NCBI GenBank assembly: GCA_045565995.1
Contig: JBJLEF010000002.1
Location: 1-64,000, forward strand
DNA: 64,000 nucleotides
Direction of reading: 5' to 3'
From: UBA721 sp002705165
GTDB taxonomy: Bacteria; Planctomycetota; Planctomycetia; Pirellulales; Pirellulaceae
A program made the position numbers and the translations under genes. Shown here in pieces: positions 1-7,876 of the stretch; within the stretch, counting starts at the first letter, position 1, and each line of letters opens with the position of its first letter. Below the pieces are notes generated by a model, which did not search any database, was not told the origin of the DNA, and was given only the letters and a program-made list of their open reading frames with translations.

Positions 1-388
1 CTCATTGAACCATCATTACGAGACGCATCGAATTTCAACACATGCGGAGAAACCGGATTTCTTCGCCTACTGCTAATAAGATGCGTAAAAAGCACGGCTA
101 GGGCGCTATTTATTCGCTTCGGAAGACATCCTCGGTAGATCCTCACGCGGCCTGACTCCCCGAGGCTTTCCCACTCAGCATCCCACGACAAAGTTTCAAA
201 CTTACAAATTTTCGGAAAAACACGTGCTCAAACCGTGGCGGTCTACCGATACATACGGTGCCAGAAAACAGGCCCCCCTCCCGCCTAGCTAACTGATGGG
301 AATTCGCGCCCCCTTTCATTTTTGTTTTGCATCTTTCATATTGAGTGCTTGATGAGCTCGTGTGATATTCCGTAGGTGTGAGAACAAT
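1..388. other. Gene-free left edge
   Basis: No supported coding sequence was found here. A 42-codon stretch is open from the window edge to a TAG near position 129 and could be the tail of a gene to the left, but nothing in it is recognisable. No clear promoter hexamers, RNA gene or long repeat was seen before the lipoprotein gene that starts at 389. Confidence 0.4.
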
Positions 389-1876
389 ATGAAACGATTG
401 CTGATACTGATTTTGCTAGTGCTGGCTGGGTGTGGAGATAGTGAGCCTGAACAAACTCCTAAAGAGGTCATAGAACAGGTCAACGCCGATGGGACGATTA
501 CTGATCAACAAGCAGAAATCTTGAGTACTACTAAGCGTCTTTATTTAAGCGGATTAAAGTCCATTACAGACCGGCAGGCCGAAAGCCTAAGTCAAGTCGT
601 GGAAACTCTTATGCTAAACGGCTTAACCTCAATCTCTGACAAACAGGCCGAAAGTCTGAGTAAGGCTAAAAAACTCTTTTTAGGCCGGTTAACCTCCATT
701 AGCGACGAACAGGCAGAGAGTTTGAGTAAGGTGGAAGGGCTTTCCTTAAACGGCCTCGCGACTATTACGGACCCGCAAGCGGAAAGTCTCAGTAAGGTTA
801 AATCCCTCGTCCTAAACGGTCTGACCTCCATAACAGATGTACAAGCAGAGAATTTGGGAGGCGTTATCTGGCATCTTGCCTTAGATGGCTTAACGTCCAT
901 TACCGATCCACAAGCAGAGAGCTTGAGTAAGGTGGAAAGGCTTTCCTTATACAGCTTAATCTCTATTACCGACGCACAAGCAGAAAGCCTTAGTAAGATT
1001 CGGGCTTTAAACTTGAACGGCTTAACTTCCCTCACTGATAAACAAGCGGAAAGCCTGAGTAAGGTTAAAGGAGAGCTTCACTTAAATGGCTTAACTACTA
1101 TCGCAGACGAGCAGGCTGAAAGCCTCAGTAAGGTTGAAGGTTATCTCTCATTAAGTGGCTTAACGTCCATCACTGATGCACAAGCAGAAAGCCTTAGTAA
1201 GGTTGAACTACTTAGCTTAAGCGGCTTAACCTCGATCACAGACAAGCAGGCCGAAATACTTAGTAAGCACGGGCATTTTAGGTTAAGTGGTTTAATTTCC
1301 TTAACATCCATCACAGACCGCCAGAGTGAAATGCTCAGTAGTTACAAGGATATTGACTTGAGTCGCTTAGCCAACATTACTGACCAGCAGGCAAAGAACC
1401 TAAGTAAGGTTAAAAGCTCTCTCAATTTAAGCGGCTTAACCTTGATCACCGATCAGCAGGCAGAAATCCTCAGCAAAATTGAAGGTCTTCTCTACCTAAA
1501 CGGCTTAACTTCGCTCACCGACACACAAGCCGAAAGCCTGAGTAGAATCACGTCACTTATTCTTAACGGCTTAACGTCCATAACTGACGAGCAGGCGGAA
1601 AGTTTGAGTAAGGTTCGGGATATATCCCTGCAAGGCTTAACTTCCATCACCGATGAGCAGGCAATGAGCCTAGGCAGAGTCAGTGGAATTTTAGTTCTGA
1701 GTGGCTTAACCTCCATAACTGACACTCAGGCAGAAAGTCTAGGCAACGTTAAGCAACTAGAACTAGACGGGGTAATATCCATTTCAGAAAAACAGGCTGA
1801 ACACCTCGGCAAAGTTAGGATTCTCGGGATTTCTAAAGATCTAAAACCCCTCATCGACAAATACAAGCAGCAGTAG
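389..1876 (+). CDS. Lipoprotein with 20 leucine-rich-like repeats (QAESLSK type)
   Basis: This encodes a 495-residue exported protein. It starts with a short basic and hydrophobic signal ending in the lipobox LAGC, so it should be a lipid-anchored envelope protein. A GTG nine codons upstream (362) is open, but the ATG at 389 places the lipobox correctly. From about residue 45 to the end the protein is built from 20 units of roughly 22-25 residues with the core GLTSITD-x-QAESLSKV followed by an L-x-L strand, resembling bacterial leucine-rich repeats of a solenoid fold. The units differ in DNA and at the variable position after ITD (Q, R, K, E, P, V, A, T), so this is an old, diversified array. 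The last unit is degenerate (SISEKQAEHL) and the C-terminus is a short KDLKPLIDKY cap. Binding or adhesion is the usual role of such solenoids; the ligand is unknown. Confidence 0.85.
   Translation: MKRLLILILLVLAGCGDSEPEQTPKEVIEQVNADGTITDQQAEILSTTKRLYLSGLKSITDRQAESLSQVVETLMLNGLTSISDKQAESLSKAKKLFLGRLTSISDEQAESLSKVEGLSLNGLATITDPQAESLSKVKSLVLNGLTSITDVQAENLGGVIWHLALDGLTSITDPQAESLSKVERLSLYSLISITDAQAESLSKIRALNLNGLTSLTDKQAESLSKVKGELHLNGLTTIADEQAESLSKVEGYLSLSGLTSITDAQAESLSKVELLSLSGLTSITDKQAEILSKHGHFRLSGLISLTSITDRQSEMLSSYKDIDLSRLANITDQQAKNLSKVKSSLNLSGLTLITDQQAEILSKIEGLLYLNGLTSLTDTQAESLSRITSLILNGLTSITDEQAESLSKVRDISLQGLTSITDEQAMSLGRVSGILVLSGLTSITDTQAESLGNVKQLELDGVISISEKQAEHLGKVRILGISKDLKPLIDKYKQQ
389..1876 (+). 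repeat. Intragenic tandem repeat, 20 units of ~66-75 bp
   Basis: The reading frame contains 20 imperfect copies of a unit coding for ITD-x-QAESLSK plus an L-x-L-x-GL strand. Units keep frame but vary by one or a few codons, and one spacer (around 1280-1310) is visibly longer. There are no exact long duplicates, so recent expansion is not apparent. Confidence 0.9.
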
Positions 1877-1932
1877 CTGGAGCCGGCACTTCGCTCCATC
1901 TTTTGCCCTCCGACACACGCATGCGGTAGGAT

Positions 1933-2148
1933 GTGTCTGATGAGCCGGTGACGGCTAAAGTGAGCGTTTTGAATTGTTCCGCAGAATTTGCGCCCACATC
2001 TTTAGGCAATTGCATCTTTCTATTTGTAATGATGATGTTCCAGTTCAAGATAGGCATCCATGATAAAGAATTCGGTATCCGGATTCTGGCACCTAGTAAA
2101 CCAGAAACGGCGAATACAGACTCATTTAATAAATTTGCGGAGGAATAA
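1933..2148 (+). CDS. Doubtful small ORF (71 aa)
   Basis: A GTG-started frame with an AGGA four bases upstream ends two bases before the start of the following membrane-protein gene, so it could be the first gene of a two-gene unit. The product has one hydrophobic segment (NCIFLFVMMMF) and otherwise no recognisable motif. The opposite strand is also open here, so the frame may be chance. It is listed only because of its spacing to the next gene. Confidence 0.2.
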   Translation: MSDEPVTAKVSVLNCSAEFAPTSLGNCIFLFVMMMFQFKIGIHDKEFGIRILAPSKPETANTDSFNKFAEE

Positions 2149-2150
2149 TC

Positions 2151-2618
2151 GTGAGTAATCCATACCAAGCACCCACTACCGATTCGCCTACAGAGCATGG
2201 GGTGGATTTGTCAAAAACAACGGTTCGATTATGGAATCCAAGAAAGTTGGGTTTTTTCGCCTTCTTCTTTGGGACCTTCGCCGGCGCATTTTTACAGGCG
2301 CAAAACTGGAAGGCGCTCGGGAATCACGGCGAAGCTAAACGTTCGTATCGATGGATGTGGGCATGGTTTGCCGTTATGACTATAGGCATTGTGTCTGAAA
2401 TAAGTGAGTTGGCGTTCAATGGTATCGGATTTGTATTCTTTTTGGTTTGGCTTTCTACTCTCAGCCGTCAAGGTAACTATGTAAGGGAGGAGCAAATCCA
2501 ATTTACAAAGCAAAGTTGGATTAAAGCGATTGGAATTTGGTGTTTACTGGTTCTAGCCTTCTTTGTAGGCATCTTTATACTGGCAATCGTTACTGAATTG
2601 ATACAGACGGCTAACTAG
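2151..2618 (+). CDS. Small four-helix membrane protein with NPYQAP N-terminus
   Basis: A 155-residue protein starting at GTG, chosen because a good ribosome site (GCGGAGGA) sits just upstream. It opens with SNPYQAP, a short N-terminal motif that recurs in small membrane proteins of Planctomycetes. Four hydrophobic segments are visible at about residues 33-53, 72-90, 93-108 and 127-150, with a basic loop (RQGNYVREEQIQ) between the third and fourth. No catalytic motif is seen. Inner-membrane location is inferred; function is unknown. Confidence 0.7.
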   Translation: MSNPYQAPTTDSPTEHGVDLSKTTVRLWNPRKLGFFAFFFGTFAGAFLQAQNWKALGNHGEAKRSYRWMWAWFAVMTIGIVSEISELAFNGIGFVFFLVWLSTLSRQGNYVREEQIQFTKQSWIKAIGIWCLLVLAFFVGIFILAIVTELIQTAN

Positions 2619-2748
2619 CGAGCAGCTCCTCCAAATCTGCCACGCCAGACACACCGCCTATCTAAGCGGGACTCCAGACTGGGGGTAGGGGGGTCTGGAA
2701 TCGGATTTCAGACACATGCCAAAACGCTCTTGTTCTGCCCACTTGGAT

Positions 2749-2774
2749 GTGTCTAAAGCCACGCTTTAAGACAC
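2749..2774. repeat. Hairpin GTGTCTAAAG / CTTTAAGACAC
   Basis: Arms of 10 and 11 bases pair with a single bulge around a five-base loop. The left arm can alternatively pair with AGACACAT at 2710-2717, so two mutually exclusive hairpins are possible. There is no following T-run, so a simple terminator for the gene ending at 2618 is not strongly supported. Confidence 0.45.
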
Positions 2775-3124
2775 GTTGAAAATGCCACACGAGAGCCGCT
2801 GCTGAGAGCGACTAGACGCCGTTTTAAAGCGCGCAAAATGCCGGTTGGAACACAGTGTCGCGCGATGCTTTTAAACGCGTTCTGGGGCGCGCTCAGCGTG
2901 TCTGAGGGGGTGCTGGCGGATGTACCTGGGGTCTTCGAAGCAGTGTGTTCTCTACACCTGTTCGGGAGAGTTATATTCGCCGAGATAAATATCTTTGCCA
3001 TCGATACGAGTGACGGCTAGATTACGTGATTTCTGATGTCGATATTTGGGAATACGAGGGGGTTGCATGCTGCAGTTCCTTGGCAAAGTAGTACAAATAG
3101 TACAAACGTCCAAAAGTCACTGCG

Positions 3125-3159
3125 TTGCCGAAGAGCCGGCAAGTTCCCTAAGTGTAGGG
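3125..3159 (-). terminator. Candidate terminator hairpins downstream of tRNA-Val
   Basis: Reading the minus strand from the tRNA, a hairpin CCCTA/TAGGG with a four-base loop (3146-3159) is followed by TTGCCG/CGGCAA with a six-base loop (3125-3142), then a weak T-rich stretch (CTTTTGG). Position just past the tRNA 3' end suggests transcript termination or 3' processing. The T-run is poor, so confidence is modest. Confidence 0.35.
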
Positions 3160-3187
3160 CTCAGAAAGACTTACGCTAGTAAGTAAA

Positions 3188-3263
<76 letters not shown>

Positions 3264-3276
3264 CAATAGTCTTTGT

Positions 3277-3304
3277 ATTCTAATACGATTTATCTTATCG
3301 GCAA
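3277..3304 (-). promoter_or_regulatory. Sigma70-type promoter for tRNA-Val
   Basis: On the minus strand TTGCCG (3304-3299) and TAGAAT (3282-3277) are separated by 16 bases. Transcription would start about 7 bases before the mature tRNA 5' end, the expected arrangement for a short leader removed by RNase P. Confidence 0.5.
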
Positions 3305-3321
3305 GCCGCCTACCCAATTCT

Positions 3322-3352
3322 TTGACTGTTTTCACAGTTTTAGAGCTATAAT
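3322..3352 (+). promoter_or_regulatory. Promoter of the nuclease-like gene
   Basis: TTGACT (3322-3327) and a perfect TATAAT (3347-3352) are spaced by 19 bases. The ATG at 3362 lies only nine bases after the -10 box and no Shine-Dalgarno sequence fits between them, so the transcript may be leaderless. Confidence 0.45.
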
Positions 3353-3361
3353 AGCGTCACT

Positions 3362-4118
3362 ATGAAAAACCGCATTAAAATCACCGCTACGCTCTTCCTG
3401 TTTACCGTCTTTAACAATACGCAGGCTGAAGACTTCCTTATGTTTTCCGGCCAGGCTATCGAAGTCTGGGATGGTGATTCTTTTACGGTTCGTCTCGCAG
3501 AGAGCTCTCAACAATTCCTCGAATCCTATCTCACACCCCCCGAATACCGCACTGGCATTATCTCCGTTCAACTCGCCGGAATCGACTGCCCGGAAAGGTC
3601 TCAAAACCACCCTTTCTGGCAACAATCACGTACCCAGCTAATGCGATACCTCAACAACCAATACCTAAATATCCAGGTCGAAATTAACCGCAACCGTCAA
3701 ATCAATCGCACCGCGTCTCATTTCATTGCCGTGGTTCGCGCTGGACGCAACCCCACGGCTATTAATCAGGCCATGGTCGCCTCCGGGTGGGCAAAAGACG
3801 ACTACCGATTCTCCTTTGGCTATCCCTATATTATGTCCCAGTGGGAAGCCATGAACCGCCGAAGAGGGAATCTGGGCAAATCCTGATCAATATCATGCTG
3901 AGAACGAATTCAGAATGCGGCTCTATGGAACCGGAGGAAATAGTCCGGAGATCCATGCCTACCCCGAATATCGTGCCCGCGAAGCTAGTAAACGCGGTGG
4001 AGAAGCACCTCGCCAATTTAGTCAGTCCGGCAATAAAGAATATGCCCGACAACCACGATGGAAAAACGAAGTACCAGGTAATACCCGCATCAAAGTACCG
4101 CAGTTCAAAAACCCATAA
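3362..4118 (+). pseudogene. Secreted staphylococcal-nuclease-like protein, apparently frameshifted
   Basis: The first part encodes a signal peptide (to about residue 22) and an SNase (thermonuclease) domain: WDGDSF (Asp37, Asp39), LAGIDCPE (Asp75, Glu78) and a downstream NRT arginine. The frame stops at 3884-3886 right after RRRGN. Removing one G from the GGG at 3866-3868 instead reads RRGIWANPDQYHAENEF, which matches the usual RRG-[IL]-WA ending of SNase domains, and the frame then runs to a TAA at 4116-4118, seven bases before the convergent next gene. The restored product would be 251 residues. The position equal to catalytic Arg35 of the S. aureus enzyme is Gln70 here (CAA, one transition from CGA), so the enzyme may be decaying. 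A sequencing indel is the alternative. Confidence 0.7.
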
Positions 4119-4125
4119 CGACCTG

Positions 4126-5244
4126 TCAACTTTTGGTTAGCAGTTCCCGAATACGCTCGCATACCAACCGAACTTCTTCGTCTTCCAACTCTATTGCGTC
4201 TATATATAAATAGCCCTCATTGGCATGGTGTGCCCTTAAACGCACCGATGGATCTCCTTCCGCCATACGGCGATTCAGCTCAAACACGTCCAGGCCACAA
4301 ACTTCCGGATCAGGCGTGAGCCTCGCGCGGGAAAACGGACAGCCATTGGGATCAGCATCAGTTCCCAATGCCAAACCATCAATCCCCTCGAGCAATTCGT
4401 GCACCAACGCCACCTTTCGATCCTGCTCGGCTGTCCAGGCGGCCACATCCTCCTGCTCACGATACTCCAGTGCGGCCATCGCTCCAAAAATTGCCTCTTT
4501 GCCTGCCTTCATCGCCCGGCCAATACCACGATTCTGCAAATAGACCGCATCCACCAGTTCTTTCCTGCCAGCAACGATCCCACCGGTCGTACTGCAGAGG
4601 TACTTATGAGCACTGACCACTATCAAATCCACGCCTAGTTCAATCAGTGAACGAATCCGCTGATCCTGTGCCGCGCCGTCCACAATCACCGGCACTTCAT
4701 ACCTATGCGCCAGTTCCAAAACACTCGGTAAATCTAACATTCCTTTCTGGACCGTATGGTGTGACTCGACATGCATCACAGCTGCCACACCACCTGCCTC
4801 GAGTTCATGTTGAACATGCTCGGGCAACGTGCGGTTGACCTCACCCACCTCGACAACTTCCGCCCCCGCCATCCTGATATTCTGCGTGACCGGCGAACCA
4901 TAATTGACGCAATGCCCCTTTTGAATGAGGACTTTACTTGCACCCCATCGACAATCCGGAAGCTTCAACACTTTTGAAAGATCGCCACCCGTAAGACACG
5001 CAGCAACCGATTCTGTCAGACCGGCTGCCGTACAGGCTGTGACACATCCAGACTCGGCACCTGTCACCCGGCTAATGACCTTGCCAGCTGCCGCCTGTAA
5101 CTCATCAAGATCGTAAAATTCACCCAGACTGGCGCTCGCCTGCGCGGCAATCGGCGGCAATACCTTCGCTCCGCTAAGGGAGGTCATCTTTCCGCACGCA
5201 TTGATAATACGACGCAGGCCATATTTCTCATGTAGATTCGTCAT
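4126..5244 (-). CDS. SelA/DgaE-like PLP-dependent lyase
   Basis: A 372-residue fold-type I PLP enzyme of the SelA-like family that includes D-glucosaminate-6-phosphate ammonia-lyase (DgaE) and its EF0838-type relatives. The Schiff-base lysine is Lys214 in SAHKYLCSTTGG, and Asp189 in VIVDGAAQ is the expected pyridine-nitrogen partner. No RNA-binding extension is present and no selenocysteine genes are nearby, so true selenocysteine synthase is unlikely. It is divergent from the amidohydrolase gene at 5331, and homologues of these two families are commonly neighbours. Likely reaction: ammonia elimination from an amino-sugar acid or related D-amino compound in the cytoplasm; the substrate is not determined. 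Confidence 0.82.
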   Translation of the reverse strand: MTNLHEKYGLRRIINACGKMTSLSGAKVLPPIAAQASASLGEFYDLDELQAAAGKVISRVTGAESGCVTACTAAGLTESVAACLTGGDLSKVLKLPDCRWGASKVLIQKGHCVNYGSPVTQNIRMAGAEVVEVGEVNRTLPEHVQHELEAGGVAAVMHVESHHTVQKGMLDLPSVLELAHRYEVPVIVDGAAQDQRIRSLIELGVDLIVVSAHKYLCSTTGGIVAGRKELVDAVYLQNRGIGRAMKAGKEAIFGAMAALEYREQEDVAAWTAEQDRKVALVHELLEGIDGLALGTDADPNGCPFSRARLTPDPEVCGLDVFELNRRMAEGDPSVRLRAHHANEGYLYIDAIELEDEEVRLVCERIRELLTKS

Positions 5245-5330
5245 TTGAATCCCGTCCTCTAATCAGTGACAATAACCATTGCACAAGCACATTATACTTC
5301 CTTGCTAACCCTCACGCTTTGGAAATGAGC

Positions 5331-6476
5331 ATGCAACTCGATCTACTTCTCACCGGCGGAACCGTTGTTGATCCCTCACAAAACCTCCATGAAGTCCGGG
5401 ATCTGGGCATTGTCGGCGGCACCATCGCTGATCTTTCAGAATCAGGCTCGTACAGCGCCGCGAAAACCATCGATGTGTCAGGATTAATAATCACCCCGGG
5501 TCTGATCGACCTCCATGCCCATGTCTATAAGAGACATGTACCTTTGAGTATCGATGCGGATTCCACCTCGCTAGCCGGCGGCGTTACCACAGTACTCGAC
5601 GCCGGGAGTGCAGGAAGCTACAACTTTGCAGGCTTCAAACATGATATCATCGACCGAGTGGAAACCGAGGTTCTAGGTCTAGTGAACCTGTCATGCATTG
5701 GTCTGGTCGCCGCAAACTACGGAGAGCTTATGGACGACCGTTACGCAGATCCCGACGGTGTTGTGGAAACCATTCGCCGATTTCCGGGCAAAGCCGTAGG
5801 CGTCAAGATTCGCGCAAGTGCACACATCATCGGTTCCGGACAACAGGGATGGAACAACTTTCTTAAAGCGGTAAAGGCAGCGCGTGATTCAGACACATGG
5901 CTCATGATCCATATCGGAGAATGCCCGATGACTTTACCGGAGATGATCCCTCACCTGCAACCCGGCGATTGTATCACTCACTGTTTCAAAGGTGGTTCCA
6001 CCACCGTGCTTAACGAAGACAATCAGGTATATCCTGAATTAATAGCGGCCAAAGAGAAGGGTGTCATCTTCGATATAGGCCATGGTTTCGGCAGTTTCAA
6101 CTGGGACGTTGCCGAGACCGCGATTGCTCAGGGATTCATTCCAAACTGTATCAGCACAGACCTGCATCAAATGAACCTTCACGGTCCGGTATTCGACATG
6201 CCAACAACCATGTCCAAATTCCTACATCTGGGACTTTCACTCGACGATGTCATCGACATGTCCACGACCCAACCCGCGCAAGTACTAGGCAGAGTAGGGG
6301 ATCTTGGAACCCTCACACCGGGCACCGTGGCCGACATTGCACTGCTGGAACAACACACAGGCAAATTCAACTTCACCGATAGCTATGACCAAATCAGAAT
6401 TGGCGGCTGCAAACTAACCGCTGCAGGAATCGTTCGTCGCGGAAAGCTACACCTTAATTCCAACCGCCTGGCCTGA
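5331..6476 (+). CDS. Amidohydrolase/deacetylase (dihydroorotase-like, EF0837/Atu3266 type)
   Basis: A 381-residue amidohydrolase-superfamily enzyme. Metal-site motifs are HAH (His62, His64) after PGLIDL, a lysine in GVKIRAS (Lys159) in the position of the carbamylated bridging lysine, IHIGE, THCFKGG, and CISTDLH with the catalytic aspartate. The ATG at 5331 is chosen because GGA lies seven bases upstream; ATG 5325 and TTG 5319 are in frame but too close to it. The family acts on N-acyl or cyclic amide bonds and is usually encoded beside a SelA-like PLP lyase, as here. It could release the substrate for that lyase; which N-acyl or lactam compound is used is inference. It converges on the transporter gene with 17 bases between stops. 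Confidence 0.83.
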   Translation: MQLDLLLTGGTVVDPSQNLHEVRDLGIVGGTIADLSESGSYSAAKTIDVSGLIITPGLIDLHAHVYKRHVPLSIDADSTSLAGGVTTVLDAGSAGSYNFAGFKHDIIDRVETEVLGLVNLSCIGLVAANYGELMDDRYADPDGVVETIRRFPGKAVGVKIRASAHIIGSGQQGWNNFLKAVKAARDSDTWLMIHIGECPMTLPEMIPHLQPGDCITHCFKGGSTTVLNEDNQVYPELIAAKEKGVIFDIGHGFGSFNWDVAETAIAQGFIPNCISTDLHQMNLHGPVFDMPTTMSKFLHLGLSLDDVIDMSTTQPAQVLGRVGDLGTLTPGTVADIALLEQHTGKFNFTDSYDQIRIGGCKLTAAGIVRRGKLHLNSNRLA

Positions 6477-6493
6477 TCTCTGATACTTCACTA

Positions 6494-7876
6494 TCACGCA
6501 ACTTCGTCTACCGATTGATTCTCTCCGTCATGCTCGGTGAATAACGGCTTGGAAGTATCAGGCATTAACCATGTCAGGCTGCAAAGCACATACATCCCAA
6601 TGACAACATACAGGACTGGATACCACGCTACCGGTTCTGGAGTGATGCCTTCGGCAACATCCGGGACAATCCTCCCGTAGACAAGACTGCCCACAATACC
6701 TGCGCCAATGGCCGCCGCGTTGGTTAACGCGAACAGCGTAGCGATCACAGGACCACCAATATCGGTTACCGCAGCCCAACGCGTTGCCAATGATATATCC
6801 GCTCCGATTTTCGCAAAACACAGAATCAAAGCAAAAATCAGGGGCTGATCTATAAAGAATAAAGAGAGACCAACTAAAATGGCGCCCGAGCCTTTACCGA
6901 GACATCCTGTAATTCTGCGAGCCCATGTTGTAGAACCATTATTGCGCCGCACCAACTTATCACCCAGTAAACCACCAATAATCCCGCCTGCCATGCCACC
7001 GACAAGCGGCAGAGCAGCATAGAATCCCGCCACCTTCTTCTCCAGACCATGGGATTCTTCTAAAAACTGGGGCATCCATGATGAGTAAAATGCATCAGCA
7101 ACTGTACTAAACGAAGCGGCCAAAGCAATCAGGACTGCATTGACGAGCCCCCATCCAGATGCCGTTTTCAAAAGTTGCCCAATGCCCATTCGTTTTGATA
7201 CAGCATTCGTGTCGATCGTCTCGACCCCACGAACCAAAGCAATTTCTGCGGTATTACACTGAGGATGTTCGCCGGGTTCATTTGCAGCATGCCTGTAAAA
7301 CAGGAATGCCCAAAACAAACCGACCAAAGCCAAAGCAAGCACGGCGGTCTGCCAGGTATCAGCGAACAAATAAGTCATTGCTAAAGGAAAAAACAGATAG
7401 CAGCAAAAAGCACCGCTACGGGATGCCGTAACACCAAGTAAACCTTGAGCCGACGACCGCGATTCGGCCGGAAACCAAACCTTTGTCAGACGGCCGATTC
7501 CGGCAAGCACACCCGATTGTCCAATCCCAAGGGTGTATCTGGATACATACATCACCGTGGTCGATGGTGCCAATGCCAACAAGCCAAACCCTAGAGACCA
7601 TACAACAACTGAGCCCGTTAAAAAAAGATGGGCTCCGAACAGGTCAATCACCATACCGGCGGGAATCTGAAACAGGCCATAAGACGCCGAAAACCCCGCT
7701 GATAGATAACTAAGTAATTCGTTGTGATCCGCTTCAGGTATACCGAATTTCGCGAACTCTTCTTTGAGATCAGTCTTAATCAATGCGAAAACATATCGGT
7801 GGATATACAATAGCCACGACAAACCAAAGCCGAGCCACAACACCTTACGTCTAACATTGGTCGGGACTTCAGTCAT
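6494..7876 (-). CDS. MFS transporter (sugar-acid / anion:cation symporter-like)
   Basis: A 460-residue major facilitator with about 12 hydrophobic segments split by a hydrophilic central loop (around residues 200-230). The first helix has WLLYIHRYVF and the following loop D-LKEEF, resembling ACS-family hexuronate or sugar-acid carriers. I use the ATG at 7876, which overlaps the stop of the upstream enolase-superfamily gene as ATGACTGA and so suggests translational coupling; a TTG at 7900 is an in-frame alternative. Context suggests it imports the substrate of the surrounding catabolic enzymes into the cytoplasm. Confidence 0.85.
   Translation of the reverse strand: MTEVPTNVRRKVLWLGFGLSWLLYIHRYVFALIKTDLKEEFAKFGIPEADHNELLSYLSAGFSASYGLFQIPAGMVIDLFGAHLFLTGSVVVWSLGFGLLALAPSTTVMYVSRYTLGIGQSGVLAGIGRLTKVWFPAESRSSAQGLLGVTASRSGAFCCYLFFPLAMTYLFADTWQTAVLALALVGLFWAFLFYRHAANEPGEHPQCNTAEIALVRGVETIDTNAVSKRMGIGQLLKTASGWGLVNAVLIALAASFSTVADAFYSSWMPQFLEESHGLEKKVAGFYAALPLVGGMAGGIIGGLLGDKLVRRNNGSTTWARRITGCLGKGSGAILVGLSLFFIDQPLIFALILCFAKIGADISLATRWAAVTDIGGPVIATLFALTNAAAIGAGIVGSLVYGRIVPDVAEGITPEPVAWYPVLYVVIGMYVLCSLTWLMPDTSKPLFTEHDGENQSVDEVA

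Noticed and set aside
592..1725. Open frames on the minus strand of the repeat lipoprotein
   Set aside because: They copy the repeat unit in antisense (SACxSVMEVKP pattern) and result from repeated codons, not a separate gene.
389..1876. Possible CRISPR-like repeat array
   Set aside because: Units are imperfect, coding in frame, and lack constant repeats with unique spacers.
1851..2198. 115-codon minus-strand frame
   Set aside because: It overlaps the lipoprotein end and the membrane-protein start, with no recognisable content.
2681..2699. G-quadruplex
   Set aside because: Only two long G-runs are present (five and six G), not the four needed.
2753..3020. Two small overlapping frames on opposite strands
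   Set aside because: They lie in the inverted-repeat region and have no motif or ribosome site.
3787..4140. 117-codon plus-strand frame beside the nuclease
   Set aside because: It is the third frame. The frame that restores the SNase ending (RRGIWAN) is a different one and explains the region better.
4126..5244. Selenocysteine synthase (SelA)
   Set aside because: The length and catabolic neighbours fit DgaE-like lyases; no tRNA-Sec, SelB or SelD is present.
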